DNA of 64,000 nucleotides, from positions 39,501,130 through 39,565,129 of the forward strand of contig CM068379.1 in the NCBI GenBank assembly GCA_034770075.1, written 5' to 3'. The notes beneath the pieces are model-generated. The model searched no databases, was not told the DNA's origin, and saw only the letters and a list, made by a program, of their open reading frames with translations. Shown here piece by piece: positions 1-10,611 of the stretch. A program made the translations under genes and the position numbers. Position 1 is the first letter of the stretch, and each line of letters begins with the position of its first letter. The DNA comes from Aralia elata. Taxonomy: Eukaryota > Streptophyta > Magnoliopsida > Apiales > Araliaceae.

Positions 1-585
1 AGAGAGGTGAAACGGATTCTTGAGAAGGTGGTGAATCCAAATCGGAAGGATTGGTCATTAAAGCTAGATGACGCTCTTTGGGCTTACTAGACTGTGATTA
101 AAACTCCGATTGGGATGTTACCATACCAGCTTGTGTACGGTAAAGCATGTCATCTCCCAGTTGAACTTGAGCATAAAGCATACTGGGCTATCCGAAAATT
201 AAATTTCAATCTATAAGCTGTAGGCGAAAAGAGACTGTTACAGGTCAATGAACTGGATGAATTCCGCTTGCAAGCCTATGAGAATGCCAGAATCTACAAG
301 GAGAAAACTAAAAAATGGCACGATCAAAAGATCATGCAAAGGAAGTTTGAACCGGGGCAAGCAGTGCTGCTATACAATTCAAGACTGAGATTGTTTCCTA
401 GGAAGCTAAAATCAAGATGGTTGGGCCCATTCATTATACAACAAGTCTTCCCACATGGTGCGGTTGAGATAGTTAGAACTACGTCGGACGAGCCATTCAA
501 AGTCAATGGACAACGCTTAAAGCATTATTGGGGTGGTGATTACGATCGCCAGAAATTCTCAGTTAGTCTCTCCAATCCGGAATGA
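1..585 (+). pseudogene. Integrase C-terminal part of Athila-type pol (broken)
   Basis: Frame 1 is continuous with integrase from the left edge to a TGA at 583-585, interrupted by in-frame stops at 88-90 (TAG) and 214-216 (TAA). The signature around codons 25-60, with a DALWAY motif and then a stretch ending YGKACHLPVELEH, is typical of the plant Athila/Tat integrase. The downstream part (RKLKSRWLGPF near 400-430) is the GPF-type C-terminal fold that precedes the end of pol. The catalytic core, RT and gag lie outside the window. Without the stops this would encode the last ~195 residues of the polyprotein. The two stops make it a pseudogene; I see no frameshift. Confidence 0.85.
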
Positions 586-1446
586 AACAGGGAGTAGTCA
601 GGCTGAAAGACTTAAAATCAAGCGCACAATAGGAGGCAACCCATTTATTGTTTATTTAATTTATTTATTTTTTTAGGAGTTAGAGTAGTTAATTCATTGT
701 TTTAGGAGTATAATATGTGAACATTGCTTTTGCAGGTTGCATCTCGTCAAATTAGTGGTCATGCAGCCAGGAGGAAAAAGAACAACAACAGCAAGATGCA
801 GGGCAGCGCGACCGCGCTAGGATTACAAGGTAGAATGGTGCGGGCGCGCGGTCTGCCAGAGGAAAATTTTGAGCTCTCTGCCACTCCGGCGCGAGCGCGC
901 CATTTTTATACTACACAGCTGTGCGGGCGCGCCGCGACTTGGGCACAGATACTCACTGTTTTAACCCGACCCGATTGTGCCCTACTTATTAAACCAAATT
1001 CGACACTACACTCCCAATCCAAACCAAACTCGAATTTCTTCTCCCACTTTCCTATTTCTAATCCAAACCAAACTTCATTCCTTCAACTCTAATCAAACCC
1101 TAACCTCATAAACCTTTTGTCATCTTTCCAATCATATATATTATCTACTCACATTCAAACCCTAACTTCTCCCCACAATCTCTGACAATTATCTCCATAA
1201 CCTCAACCTCTCTACCACTATTCACACGTTCCAACGCTACAATTCCGGAGAATTGGTGCACAATTAGGATTTCTCTGACCACGTTCCAAGTTCTGGTATT
1301 CTCTTTTCAACTGCTTTATGCTACATTGGGTTATTTATATATTTGCAGTATAGTGAAGATTGCTAGCACTTGGGATTACTGTATTGGGTTACATTGTTAG
1401 AGTTCTGTGATAATTGTTGAGTTGTTATATTGTGCAATTTATTTGA
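586..1446 (+). other. Spacer between pol and env-position ORF of element E
   Basis: An 860-bp non-coding spacer with no supported gene. It has a T-rich stretch just after pol (640-680), then a GC-rich cluster (805-937, listed separately) in otherwise AT-rich sequence, then a pyrimidine/CA-rich stretch (about 1000-1240) before the next ORF. In Athila elements the equivalent region is thought to carry signals for expressing the downstream ORF. Nothing here decides whether splicing or an internal promoter is used. Confidence 0.5.
805..937. repeat. GC-rich palindrome cluster in Athila spacer (4 units)
   Basis: Four short GC-rich near-palindromes lie in AT-rich surroundings: AGCGCGACCGCGCT (805-818), CGGGCGCGCGGTCTG (841-855), CCGGCGCGAGCGCGCC (886-901) and GTGCGGGCGCGCCGCGAC (921-938). 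The spacing is roughly 30-45 bp. The same type of cluster recurs in this element's LTR and in the leaders of unrelated copia elements in the window. Confidence 0.7.
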
Positions 1447-2494
1447 ATGGCATCCAAGAGAGCACGTGTGGTGTCCTCATCGAGTAGTAGTGATGAGGAA
1501 ATTGAGGCTAGGGATGTGTTGGACACGCATAGGTTTGTGAATCTTTTCGCTCAACACAACTATTTGGATGTCTGGCTTGGAAAGAATTTTATTGTGGAAA
1601 GAGGATTGAAGCCGAGTGATGAAGATGGTATGATAAAGAGACAGATTATAGAGTATGGCTGGGCACTATTTGTTTATTCACCTATGCCTGCACCGATGGC
1701 GATTGTTCGTGAATTTTATGCCAATGCCCGTGAAACACAGAACGGAATATCTTATGTGCGGGGCACGGAAGTGAGATATGAAAAGAAGGCCATCAATAAT
1801 ATGTATTGACTGCCAACACTCCCTGAAGACGGTTCCGACTGGTTGGCCTACAAGAGTTTTGATATTGATTTGGATATGATTGTTTTCGTGATGTGCAAGC
1901 CCCGATACACAGTGGACTACCAAGGTCGGAACTACCCAGAAACTCCACTTCCCACACACTGGTCTAAATCGCTACGCCAAGGCGTGGTATGGCTTCATAT
2001 GTGCGAGTATGCTTCCTACGAGGCATTAGAATGATGTAACAAAAAAGAGGGCTATACTACTATTTGGGATTCTCAAGGGTAAATTGTTTGATGTGGGAGC
2101 CCTCATTTACTCATCCATGCTGCGATCTATGCGAGGGAGTACCTCTGGAGGAATCTTACATGCCTCAATTGTTAGTCGTCTTTGTCTAGAGACTGGGGTT
2201 ACATGGGAGAACGAGACTTTATTACTACTAATGAAGGATATAGATCATAATCACATCAAGCGGTACGTAGTATGGGATGGTGGCGAGTCTCATCCTAGAG
2301 GGCTTGGATTTCTTTTGGGGGATGAGGAGGATGCAGAAGAAGAAGCGGAGGCTTCAGTACCAGTGACGACTATGATGTATGCCCATCAGGAGAGGGATAT
2401 GCGTCGTCTTCAGCGGAGGATGGATTCTTTACATGCTGATTTTCGGACTTATTCTACTGCCTTTTCTGGAGCATTGACACAGGCTTTTGGATAG
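1447..2494 (+). pseudogene. Env-position ORF of Athila element, Transposase_32-like (broken)
   Basis: The ATG at 1447 opens a frame with a serine-rich acidic N-terminus (residues 9-22), then a domain resembling the plant 'putative plant transposon protein' family (Pfam Transposase_32) that occupies the env position in Athila/Calypso elements. Recognisable parts are the VREFYANA segment near residues 95-102 and the VRGTEVRY segment near 106-113. A TGA at 1807-1809 interrupts the frame, which then continues to about 2030. A frameshift moves coding into frame 2, which is open from about 2030 to 2494 (LKGKLFDVGALIYSS near 2072-2115) and ends with a coiled-coil-like acidic tail (MRRLQRRMDSLHADFRT). 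I see no signal peptide or convincing membrane segment, so 'env' is only positional. Function in the family is unknown. Confidence 0.7.
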
Positions 2495-3721
2495 TTGGGT
2501 GTGCAGGTTCAGTTTCCAATCTTTGGTTCTACCAGTTCTTACCCACCGCCTGATACTCCTCCCGAGCCTAGTGCGGGAGATGATGATGCTGCTACTTAGG
2601 GGAGTTTCTTCTTTCCCCCTGTGCTTTAATTTTACAATGAGGGCATTGTCTATCATGAGTTGGGGGGTTTTAGTTTTATGTGTTATTTTTGCTTTGTTTA
2701 GTAGTGCATATCATTTAGTACGTGTTTGCATTTAGTTAGTTTTGTATGAATCCAATTGATGAGTATTATGTTATTGAGCAGGCCAATGACGAAGTTGTGA
2801 TTATTTATTAGCTTAAACAGCATTGATAGTTCATATGGAGACATTGTTCTGATCATAAGGATAATTTTGCCTGTCTGAAACTTAAGTCACCGGTTAGCAC
2901 TTAATTGGATTGTTTTGCTCAGCTGTAGTTCAAGGGTTACATAATCATTTTTCTAATTTGGGAAATTCTTGGAACTAAAAGAAAGAAAACAGTGACTTGG
3001 CAATGAAGGTGAGAGTTGGGTGAAAGCTTAAGTTTGGGGGTATCTATGAGGTAGCTAAAAAAAATAATAATAAAAAAATAAAGAAAAATATAGATGAATA
3101 AATGCTTTGAATAGTTGGACTCTGTGGCCTTTTCCATTCGGGTAATTAGATCCTTAGGGGTGTCTCAACACCTAGTGCCCTAAAATCGTCTGGTTTGGGA
3201 GTCATTGATTGAAAACTCGCTACATGGGTGACTTTGAAAAGCCTAATAGAGTCTGGCATTACACTGTAAAGCATAAACACGAGATGGAACGTAAAACGCA
3301 CTCGTGGTACGATTAGAGTAGAAATAAACCTCAGCTTGCCTTTATACTTAGTTTTTGCTCTATTTTAACTGGATTTGTCGTTGTTACTGAAATTGAATGA
3401 GAATTGACATATTCTTGTTAAAAATGTGTTTATGTAGCTAAATTTGAATTGTAGTTGGGTTTAATGATTATGGACCACACACACACAACTTGGGTGATGA
3501 CAGGTTTGATTTATCTGATTGGTTGGGATCAGTATTCTATATTGATTTAATTTGCTGTTGAGTTTCTTTGTTGATAATTTTGAGGCTTGGAATGATTTGC
3601 TACCTACCTGTTGGTTGGATTCATAGGATTGATAGTTTTTAGTTTGCATTCATTGTGTTTTGTTATTTTGCATTGTGTTGCATTGCTTGGGGACAAACAA
3701 TAGTTCAAGTTTGGGGGTATT
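2495..3721 (+). other. 3' untranslated region of element E
   Basis: About 1.2 kb without a supportable ORF. A stretch near 2634-2650 (ACAATGAGGGCATTGT, an inverted repeat) is followed by G runs, a pattern often seen downstream of the extra ORF in Athila elements. Two almost identical polypurine-like boxes occur: AAGTTTGGGGGTATC at 3030-3044 and AAGTTTGGGGGTATT near 3707-3721. The second directly abuts the LTR and is the probable plus-strand primer. Confidence 0.6.
3707..3721 (+). promoter_or_regulatory. Polypurine tract of element E
   Basis: AAGTTTGGGGGTAT lies immediately before the TGATGAG that opens the LTR at 3722. In LTR retrotransposons this purine-rich box primes plus-strand DNA synthesis. 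Its position next to a TG dinucleotide and a 1.4-kb block ending in CA supports the assignment. Confidence 0.7.
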
Positions 3722-5107
3722 TGATGAGTAAGCTTCATACCTACGATTTGGATATCAATTGACTGTATTATTGTTTAAATCCTTGAGTTCTAGTTACTTT
3801 TCATGTGTTTTCTGTGTTTTTGTAGGTATTTTGCATTTGAACCAAAGTTGATGGAAATTGAGTACAGTAGAAGTCAAAGTCAGAAGTACTGAAGAGCTGC
3901 GTGGCCGCGCCGATAAAGTGAAGGAAAGCAGCGCGCGCGTGCTGGGAGCCAGAGTTAAGTTTTGCTGAGAGACTGCACGGGCACGCCAGATTTGTGCAGG
4001 GACCTAGCGCGGTCGCGCTAGGTCTGGAGTTAACCAGGAGCAGAAGTTTGACCTTTTAAGTTTTGGATTGGAATTTGATTTGTAATTAAACTTATCTCTT
4101 CTATGTGATTTTGGTCGATTAGTAGGCACTATAAACAGCTAGTTTTAAGGAGTTTTTATTTATCTACGAATTAAGAGACTTGATCTTGATTTTGTAATCA
4201 ATTGGAGACTTGAAACAATTTGGATAACACATAGAAATCATTGTAGGAGTAAGGAGAGATTGGAGGCTACAATCAGAGTTTTATTTCTCTTCTCTATCTC
4301 TTAGTTTGTAATTTTGAATGCTATTTAATTTGTGGATTATGGATTTGAGTTTAGCTATGAACTAATTTTCTTTGAAGATTGCAATGGATCTTATTGTGTA
4401 GTTTTTATCAATATGCTTCCTGGTTAAATTATTGTTGTGTAATTTCAGATTGTCTATTATGATTTGAGTTTAATTGTTTAATTACCTGGCTAGTAATTAC
4501 CGTGATAATCTATATGAAGTTCAGAGATGGATTATAGGTTTAGATCTGATCATAATAGCATGTGATTGTGTTTTCTACTTACGTTTAGGACTCATAATTT
4601 GTGTTTAGGATAGAGATATACCTACACACTGCATGTAATCTGATAAGGAACCTGAGCTTCAAATCCTTTTTAAATGTAATTCACATAGAGATGTAGTGAA
4701 TTAGTTATCTAGGATGTTCAACTTAATTCTAACCTTTGTAGATTTGGGTTGATTTGTCTAGGATACATTGAGAAGTGGTTTTAGATAATGATGAGTTCCT
4801 GATTAACAATCTGAAGTATCTATCATAATTTAACAGGAAGTATATGGATTTAAATGAAGCAATAAGTGAAATTGTAATCTTAAGTTTCCAATAATATCTG
4901 TTTCCGAAATTTATTTACTTCGTTTTATTAAATTTTTCACACCAATACACAATTGATCTCTTGTTTACTTTAATTGAGTTAGTTTAGAATTGATTTTTAT
5001 TATTATAAATTGCATAATTTCCTCGTGGGAACGATACTCTATTTACTCTTTATTACTTGTGGACTGCGTATACTTACGTATTTTGCTAGTATAGATTTAG
5101 GCAAACA
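3722..5107 (+). repeat. 3' LTR of Athila element E
   Basis: The block runs from TGATGAGTAAG at 3722 to GGCAAACA at 5107 (1,386 bp), within the usual Athila LTR range. It contains a GC-rich palindrome cluster near its 5' side (3898-4024). Its 3' side carries GGGAACGATACTC followed by the ACTTGTGGACTGCGTATACTTACG segment (5028-5080), a pattern typical of Athila LTR ends. There is no second LTR in the window, so no TSD can be paired directly. However, the copia frame resumes exactly after the terminal CA. Confidence 0.75.
3898..4024. repeat. GC-rich palindrome cluster in Athila LTR (4 units)
   Basis: Four GC-rich, mostly self-complementary words: GCGTGGCCGCGCC (about 3899-3911), GCGCGCGCGTGC (3931-3942), GCACGGGCACGCC (about 3975-3987) and CCTAGCGCGGTCGCGCTAGG (4003-4022). 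The last is a 20-bp inverted repeat broken only at its centre. Same style and copy number as the clusters in the spacer of this element and in the copia leaders. Confidence 0.7.
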
Positions 5108-8100
5108 ATGCTCCAGGGTGACATCTCCTATTTCAATGATCTCTCTAATCAAATGAAACCGCCGCAACACGTGTTTGGATTTCTGATGACACCTGGGTTC
5201 CTTAGCCTGCACAACAGCTCCGGTGTTGTCACAGAATAAAGGTACGACTCCTATAATGCTAGGAACCACTCCAAGTTCAGTTATGAACTTCTTCATCCAA
5301 ACAGCTTCCTTTGCAGCTTCACTTGCAGCTATGTACTCTGCCTCTGTCACTGAATCAGCAACTGTTTGCTACTTGGAACTTTTCCAACTCACTGCGCCAC
5401 CGTTTAAGGTAAACACGTACCCTGAAATGGATTTACTGTCATCTTGGTCCGTTTGAAAACTCGAGTCTGTATAGCCCTCTAGTTTCAATTCAGTCCCACC
5501 GTAGATAAGAAATACATCCTTAGTTCTTCTCAAGTACTTTAGGATGTTTTTCACTGTCTTCCAATGCTCTTCTCCTGGATTCGACTGATATCTGCTAGTT
5601 ACACTAAGTACATGAGCAACATCTGGTCTAGTACATATCATACCGTACATGATAGATCCTATTGCTGAAGCATAATGAATCTTACTCATACGGTCTCACT
5701 CCTCAGGTGTCTTTGGGGCCCGTTTCTTGGAGAGATGTATTCCATGGCTCATCGGCATGAGACCTCTTTTGGAATCTTCCATGCTAAACTTCTTTAGCAT
5801 CGAGTCAATATACTTTCCTTGGGTCAAGCCAAGCATCCTTTTAGATCTATCTCTATAGATCTTTATCCCTAAAATATAGGATGCCTCACCCAAGTCCTTC
5901 ATGGAGAAGTGTTTAGATAACCAAATTTTGATCGATTGTAGCATAGGAACATTATTCCCTATCAGTAATATATCATCAATATATAATACAAGGAATGAAA
6001 CAGCGCTCCCACTAACCTTCTTGTACACACAAGGTTCATCCTCATTTTTGATAAAATCAAACCTTTTGATTATCTCATCAAAACGGATGTTCCATCTTCG
6101 AGAAGCTTGCTTCAATCCATAAATGGATCGTTGTAGCTTACAGACTTGGTTTGTCCCAACCGTTGAAGCAAAACCCTCTGGCTGTATCATATATACATTC
6201 TCCTCAAGCTCTCCATTGAGGAAGACCGTTTTCACGTCCATTTGCCAGATCTCGTAGTCATAATAAACTGCAATTGCAAGCAAAATCTGAATGGACTTGA
6301 GCATAGCTACTGGTGAGAAGGTTTCATCATAGTCAACTCCTTGTCTTTGTTTCAAAACTTTTGCAACCAGTCGGGCCTTATAGGTCTCTACCTTGCCATC
6401 CGCTCCAGTCTTTTTCTTAAAAACCTATTTACACCCAATAAGCTTAATGCCCTCAGGTGGTGAAACCAAAGTCCATACTTAGTTTTCATACATGGAGTCC
6501 ATCTCGGATTTCATGGCTTCTAGCCATTTCTCTGAGTCTTTACTACTGATAGCCTCTTCGTAAGTCAATGGATCATCATCATCTATGATGCGTACCTCAT
6601 CATCATCCTCTATGATGAATCCATACCTATCAGGTATCTTCGGTACTCTTCCAGATTTATGAATAGGTTGTGGTATAGTAGGTTCTTCTACTTGGTCAGG
6701 TACCTGACTTTGATCTGTAGTATTTTATGGTTCTTGAATTTCTTCAAGATATATCTTACTCCCACTGACCTCTTCAAGGATAAACTCTTTTTCCAAGAAG
6801 GCAGCGTGTTTTGCAACAAATACCTTTTGATCATTGGGATGATAGAAATAATACCCTAAAGTTTCTTTAGGGTATCCCACAAATCTACACTTGTCGGATC
6901 TAGTCTTTAGCTTATCATGCTCAAACCTTTTGACACAAGCTGGACAACCCGAAGTCTTAACATACTTAAGATTTGGTTTCTTCCCTATCCATAATTCATA
7001 TGGGGTCTTTGGGACGGATTTGGTAGGTACCTTGTTAAGTAGATATGCAACCATTTCTAGGGCATAACCCCAGAAGGATATTGGAAGGTCGGTAAAACTC
7101 ATCATGGAACGAACCATGTCCAACAATGTTCGATTTCTCCTTTCAGATATACCATTCAACTGTGGCGTCCCTGGTGGAGTCCATTGTGAGATTATACCAT
7201 TTTCTTTGAGACAATTGAGAAACTCATTGGTTAAGTATTCCCCTCCTCGATCCGATCGAAGAATCTTAATACTCTTACCAGTTTGCTTCTCTACTTCACT
7301 TCTGAATTCTTTGAACTTTTCAAACGATTCAGATTTGTATTTCATTAAATACACATATCCAAATCTAGAATGATCATCAGTGAAAGTAATAAAATAAAAA
7401 TACCCTCCTCGTGCATTCGTTGTCATAGGTCCACATACGTCTGTGTATACCAACGCTAACAACTTTGTAACTCTTTCTCCTTTTCCACTAAAAGGAGATT
7501 TAGTCATCTTACCCATGAGACAAGATGCACAAGTTGGATATGATTCGTAATCAGATAGCTCTAAAAGCCCATCTTTATGCAACTTGGTTAATCTTATTTC
7601 ATTGATATGACCGAGTCTACAGTGCCACATAAAGGTATAATTAACATCATCTCTTTTTCTTTTCTTAGTTTGTTCAATTTGAAGTATATTTTCATATAAG
7701 TCAAGTATGTATAGTCCATTCAGTAAGTTCCCAACACCATATAAAATATTTTTATTATAAATAGAACAACTGTTGTTCTTTATTATAATATCAAAACCAT
7801 CCATATCCAATACAGAAATTGAAATAATGTTTCTAATGAGTGTCGGAACATAATAACAATTATTTAAACTAATGAACTTGCCCGAAGGCAGTGCTAAACG
7901 ATAAGTCCCTACAGCTAATGCAGCAACCTTTGTTCCATTTTCCACTCGTAGGATGACTTCATCCTTGTCCAGCTTTCTACTTCTGCTTAGTCCCTGCATA
8001 TTATTACATATGTGAGAACTACAGCCGGTATCCAATACCCAAGTAGAATTTTGACTTTCAGAAAAATTAATTTTAATTATGAACAAATCTAGATCGGAAG

Positions 8101-8948
8101 TCGAAGCTTCTCCAAGCCTCTTTTGGTCCGCAAGATACTCCTTGCAGTTCCTCTTCCAATGTCCTGGTTTATTGCAATGGTAGCAAATTCCTTTGCTATC
8201 TGGATCAGATTTCTTTTTATCTTTTCTTTTCACCTTGCCCTTAGCCTTCTTGTTTTTCTTCTTTTCAGAAGATACCTTGGGCTTCTTCCTTTTCTTGGAA
8301 GAATCATCCACTAGTAAGACTTGGTTCTTGTTAGATGAGAAGTGACCTTCAGCAGTTTTCAGCATGTTAAGTAACTCAGGCAAGCTGACGTCCAACTTAT
8401 TCATGTGAAAATTCACAACGAATTGTGAGAAGGTGTCCGGAAGTGACTGCAAGATCAAATCTTGACTCATTACGAACCCAAGTTGTCCAAGTTGTTCAAT
8501 CAGATTGACCATCTTAAGGACATGAGTCTCAACAGCAGTGTCCTCGGTCATACGAGATCGGAAGAGCTCCTTAGATATCTGATATCTAGCAGTCCTACTT
8601 TGCTCACCATACAACTTTTTGAGGTACAACAATATAGTAGGAGCATCCATAGTTTCATGCTGACGCTGAAGCTCGTTACTCACGGATGATGCATTGAGCC
8701 AAGATTGCATCATCTTGCCACTTTCTGAAAGTAGCAATCTCTTCCTAAGAGGCTGTTTCTTCAACATTTGCAGGGACTGGCGAATTTAGGACATAAGAAA
8801 TCTTTTCAGCAGTGAGAATAATTCTCAGATTCCTTAACCAGTCCGTGTAATTCGGTCCGGTTAGTTTGTTAGCATCAAGTATGTTACGCAGCGATAGTGA
8901 GTTTGATATTTTTAAATTCTGCATGTGAAATAGACAAAATTTTAGCAT
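5108..8948 (-). pseudogene. Copia gag-pol polyprotein of element A (decayed)
   Basis: Compared with the intact frame of element B, A runs from gag (start near 8948) through zinc knuckle (near 8180), protease, integrase, RT and RNase H, and is cut at 5108. Damage seen: a TAG shortly after gag codon 67 (near 8745), an 8-bp deletion near 8685 that shifts frame, a 12-bp in-frame loss near 8468, and further stops at about 6723, 6480, 6427 and 5694. The protease DTG motif, the integrase D-D-E region and a YIDD version of the RT box remain readable. The cut end reads straight into the Athila LTR, with a C-to-T change at the junction CpG. Not functional. Confidence 0.9.
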
Positions 8949-9108
8949 ACATTCATTTTATTAATCATCAAAATAAATTAGGTCTTTATTTAAATTAGTA
9001 TCTCTCACTTTTTCATCAAACTATATTACCTTCAATATATATATATTTCGGCAATTCTAATTAAAGATTTGCTAGTGAGAATAAGGATCCCATTTCAAAT
9101 GTATATAG

Positions 9109-9401
9109 CCTTGTGTGATACAACAAATTATATATAAATAAATAGGTAGACAACTATTGTCAATTACATCACTATGTAACTCCTTCTATTTTGCCTCTTA
9201 GATTATTTTGATCAAGTGTGACACATCCGAATCAAAATTATCCAAGTTAAGTCCAACCTAACACTTCCATATATTCGAAAGAAAAACATTGTCCTTGTGT
9301 GACACAACAAAACATCATCGTTCAGTCTATTTATAAGCATCAAATGTGATAAAACAACATCTTAAATATTTAATACTTGCCGTGTGTGACACAACAAACT
9401 C
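9109..9401 (-). repeat. Four leader palindromes of element A (TTGTGT-C-ACACAA type)
   Basis: On the reverse strand the words read TTGTGTCACACAAGG or close variants at 9291-9313 and 9379-9401, one-base variant TTGTATCACACAAGG at 9109-9130, and TGTGTCACACTTG at 9210-9233. The core is a 13-bp inverted repeat, TTGTGT around a single C. Element B carries the same spacer type at all four positions, while F and G carry different types. Confidence 0.8.
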
Positions 9402-9540
9402 ATATTAAATATTTAATACTCTATCGCTTTACCATGCTAGAAGGCGACGTTCGATATTCCAAATATCTTTGAACGCTTAGGACTTAATATAATTTCTTTA
9501 AGGGGTTTGTAATTATTAGTCTCATCTTGTTTAGTGTGCA

Positions 9541-9541
9541 T

Positions 9542-9590
<49 letters not shown>

Positions 9591-9592
9591 AA
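9541..9592. repeat. (CA)n-(TA)n microsatellite in leader of A
   Basis: About 24 bases of alternating CA are followed directly by about 26 of alternating TA. A longer TA tract occupies the equivalent place in element B (about 36340-36380), so the site is length-variable in the family. Confidence 0.85.
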
Positions 9593-10374
9593 ATACGCAT
9601 CATATTATTTAACATGCGAAGCATGTTGTATAATATAATATATACATATAGTAAATATGCACATATAGAATACTATATTCTACCCGGATTGATTATGGAC
9701 TTTTATTCTAGTTTGGTTCACTAGAGCCACCAAGTGAACCAAAAGGTCAAACCTAGAGTGCAAGAATTAAATTTAAATATAACTATTATATTTAGACCCG
9801 GACTCTATTACAAACGGGTCTTCAAGCGCTCCTTGCTCCTTTGTCTCCAATTCTTCAAAATAATTCTAACTAATCCTATTACATGAACTATTTACTATAA
9901 TAGAAACCTTGATCAGCAGTCAAGGGGAAGTACATAGGAGGGAGATAGAATTTACATTAAGAAAAATTAGAGAAGATGAGGTACGCAGACCCCATTTATA
10001 AAAACCCATACATTCAAGCATCCTCTAAAATAATTCCAATCACACATTGGTCAATAGTCCATAATCAATCCCTATTTATTATCATACATATCTCTATATG
10101 TAGCAATAAATAACATTCATCTCATGAATAATAAAACCATTTTATATATGCATTGATATCAATTAATGGGCAAAAGTTTTGCTAATATTTAGTTTTGAAA
10201 CAAAATAAACTCTTTTATTTTAATCAAAAACCAAATCCAAATTAAACTACTTTAATTTTAGCAATCTGAAATCCTATTCGAGATAAAATAAATATCTTTA
10301 TTTTAAACTTTTATCAATTAAATAAACCATTCATGTTAATTGAGAAAAATAAAATTTTTCAAACTCTGCATACC

Positions 10375-10494
10375 GGCGCGGCCGCGCTCCAAATTGAACT
10401 AGGAGCGGCGCGGCCGCGCTACACCCCCAGAAATGTTTTCTAGGTTCAGGCGCGACCGCGCTCCAGAATGAACTGGAAGCGGCGCAGCCGTGCC
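10375..10494. repeat. GC-rich palindrome cluster in leader of A (4 units)
   Basis: Units read on the plus strand: GGCGCGGCCGCGCT (10375-10388), the same again (10407-10420), GGCGCGACCGCGCT (10449-10462) and GGCGCAGCCGTGCC (10481-10494). The core GCGCGGCCGCGC is a perfect 12-bp palindrome containing a NotI-type site. Spacers contain TCCAGAATGAACTGGA-like inverted repeats. F has the same type and G a different palindrome at the same place. Confidence 0.8.
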
Positions 10495-10597
10495 GCGACA
10501 CAGAATTAGAAAAAAAAAAATTCAGCCCAAAATCCGATCGTATCGCATATCAATTCATATATGGAATCATCACAATCAATAATTAACACAAGGATTA

Positions 10598-10610
10598 GAC
10601 TTTGATACCA
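10598..10610 (-). promoter_or_regulatory. Primer-binding site of element A
   Basis: The reverse strand reads TGGTATCAAAGTC one base inside the LTR end at 10612. It matches the complement of the 3' end of plant initiator Met-tRNA with small changes. This marks the 5' LTR and fixes the element's orientation as minus. Confidence 0.8.
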
Positions 10611-10611
10611 C

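Larger units (their letters stand above)
1..5107 (+). mobile_element. Element E: Athila-type Ty3/gypsy retrotransposon, 3' portion
   Basis: Visible parts in order: the end of pol (integrase C-terminus), a spacer with GC-rich repeats, an env-position ORF of the plant Transposase_32 type, a long 3' untranslated region, a polypurine tract and a complete 3' LTR. This order (extra ORF between integrase and 3' LTR) is the established layout of Athila elements. The LTR ends in CA at 5107, and reverse-strand copia coding sequence resumes at 5108. So E is inserted inside copia element A, and its 5' part lies off the left edge. Every coding part carries stops or frameshifts, so the copy is not autonomous. 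Confidence 0.85.
8949..10611 (-). other. Leader (5' untranslated region) of copia element A
   Basis: Non-coding leader between primer site and gag, about 1.65 kb. On the element's sense strand it holds, in order: the initiator-tRNA primer site, a GC-palindrome cluster (10375-10494), AT-rich sequence, a CA/TA microsatellite (9541-9592), and four copies of a 13-bp palindrome (9379-9401, 9291-9313, 9210-9233, 9109-9130). A fifth, looser copy lies near 9338-9360. No protein-coding ORF is supported. Confidence 0.75.

Noticed and set aside
724..1092. ORF of 122 codons across the Athila spacer
   Set aside because: Its composition follows the GC-rich palindrome cluster and the CA-rich stretch; no domain, no typical start context.
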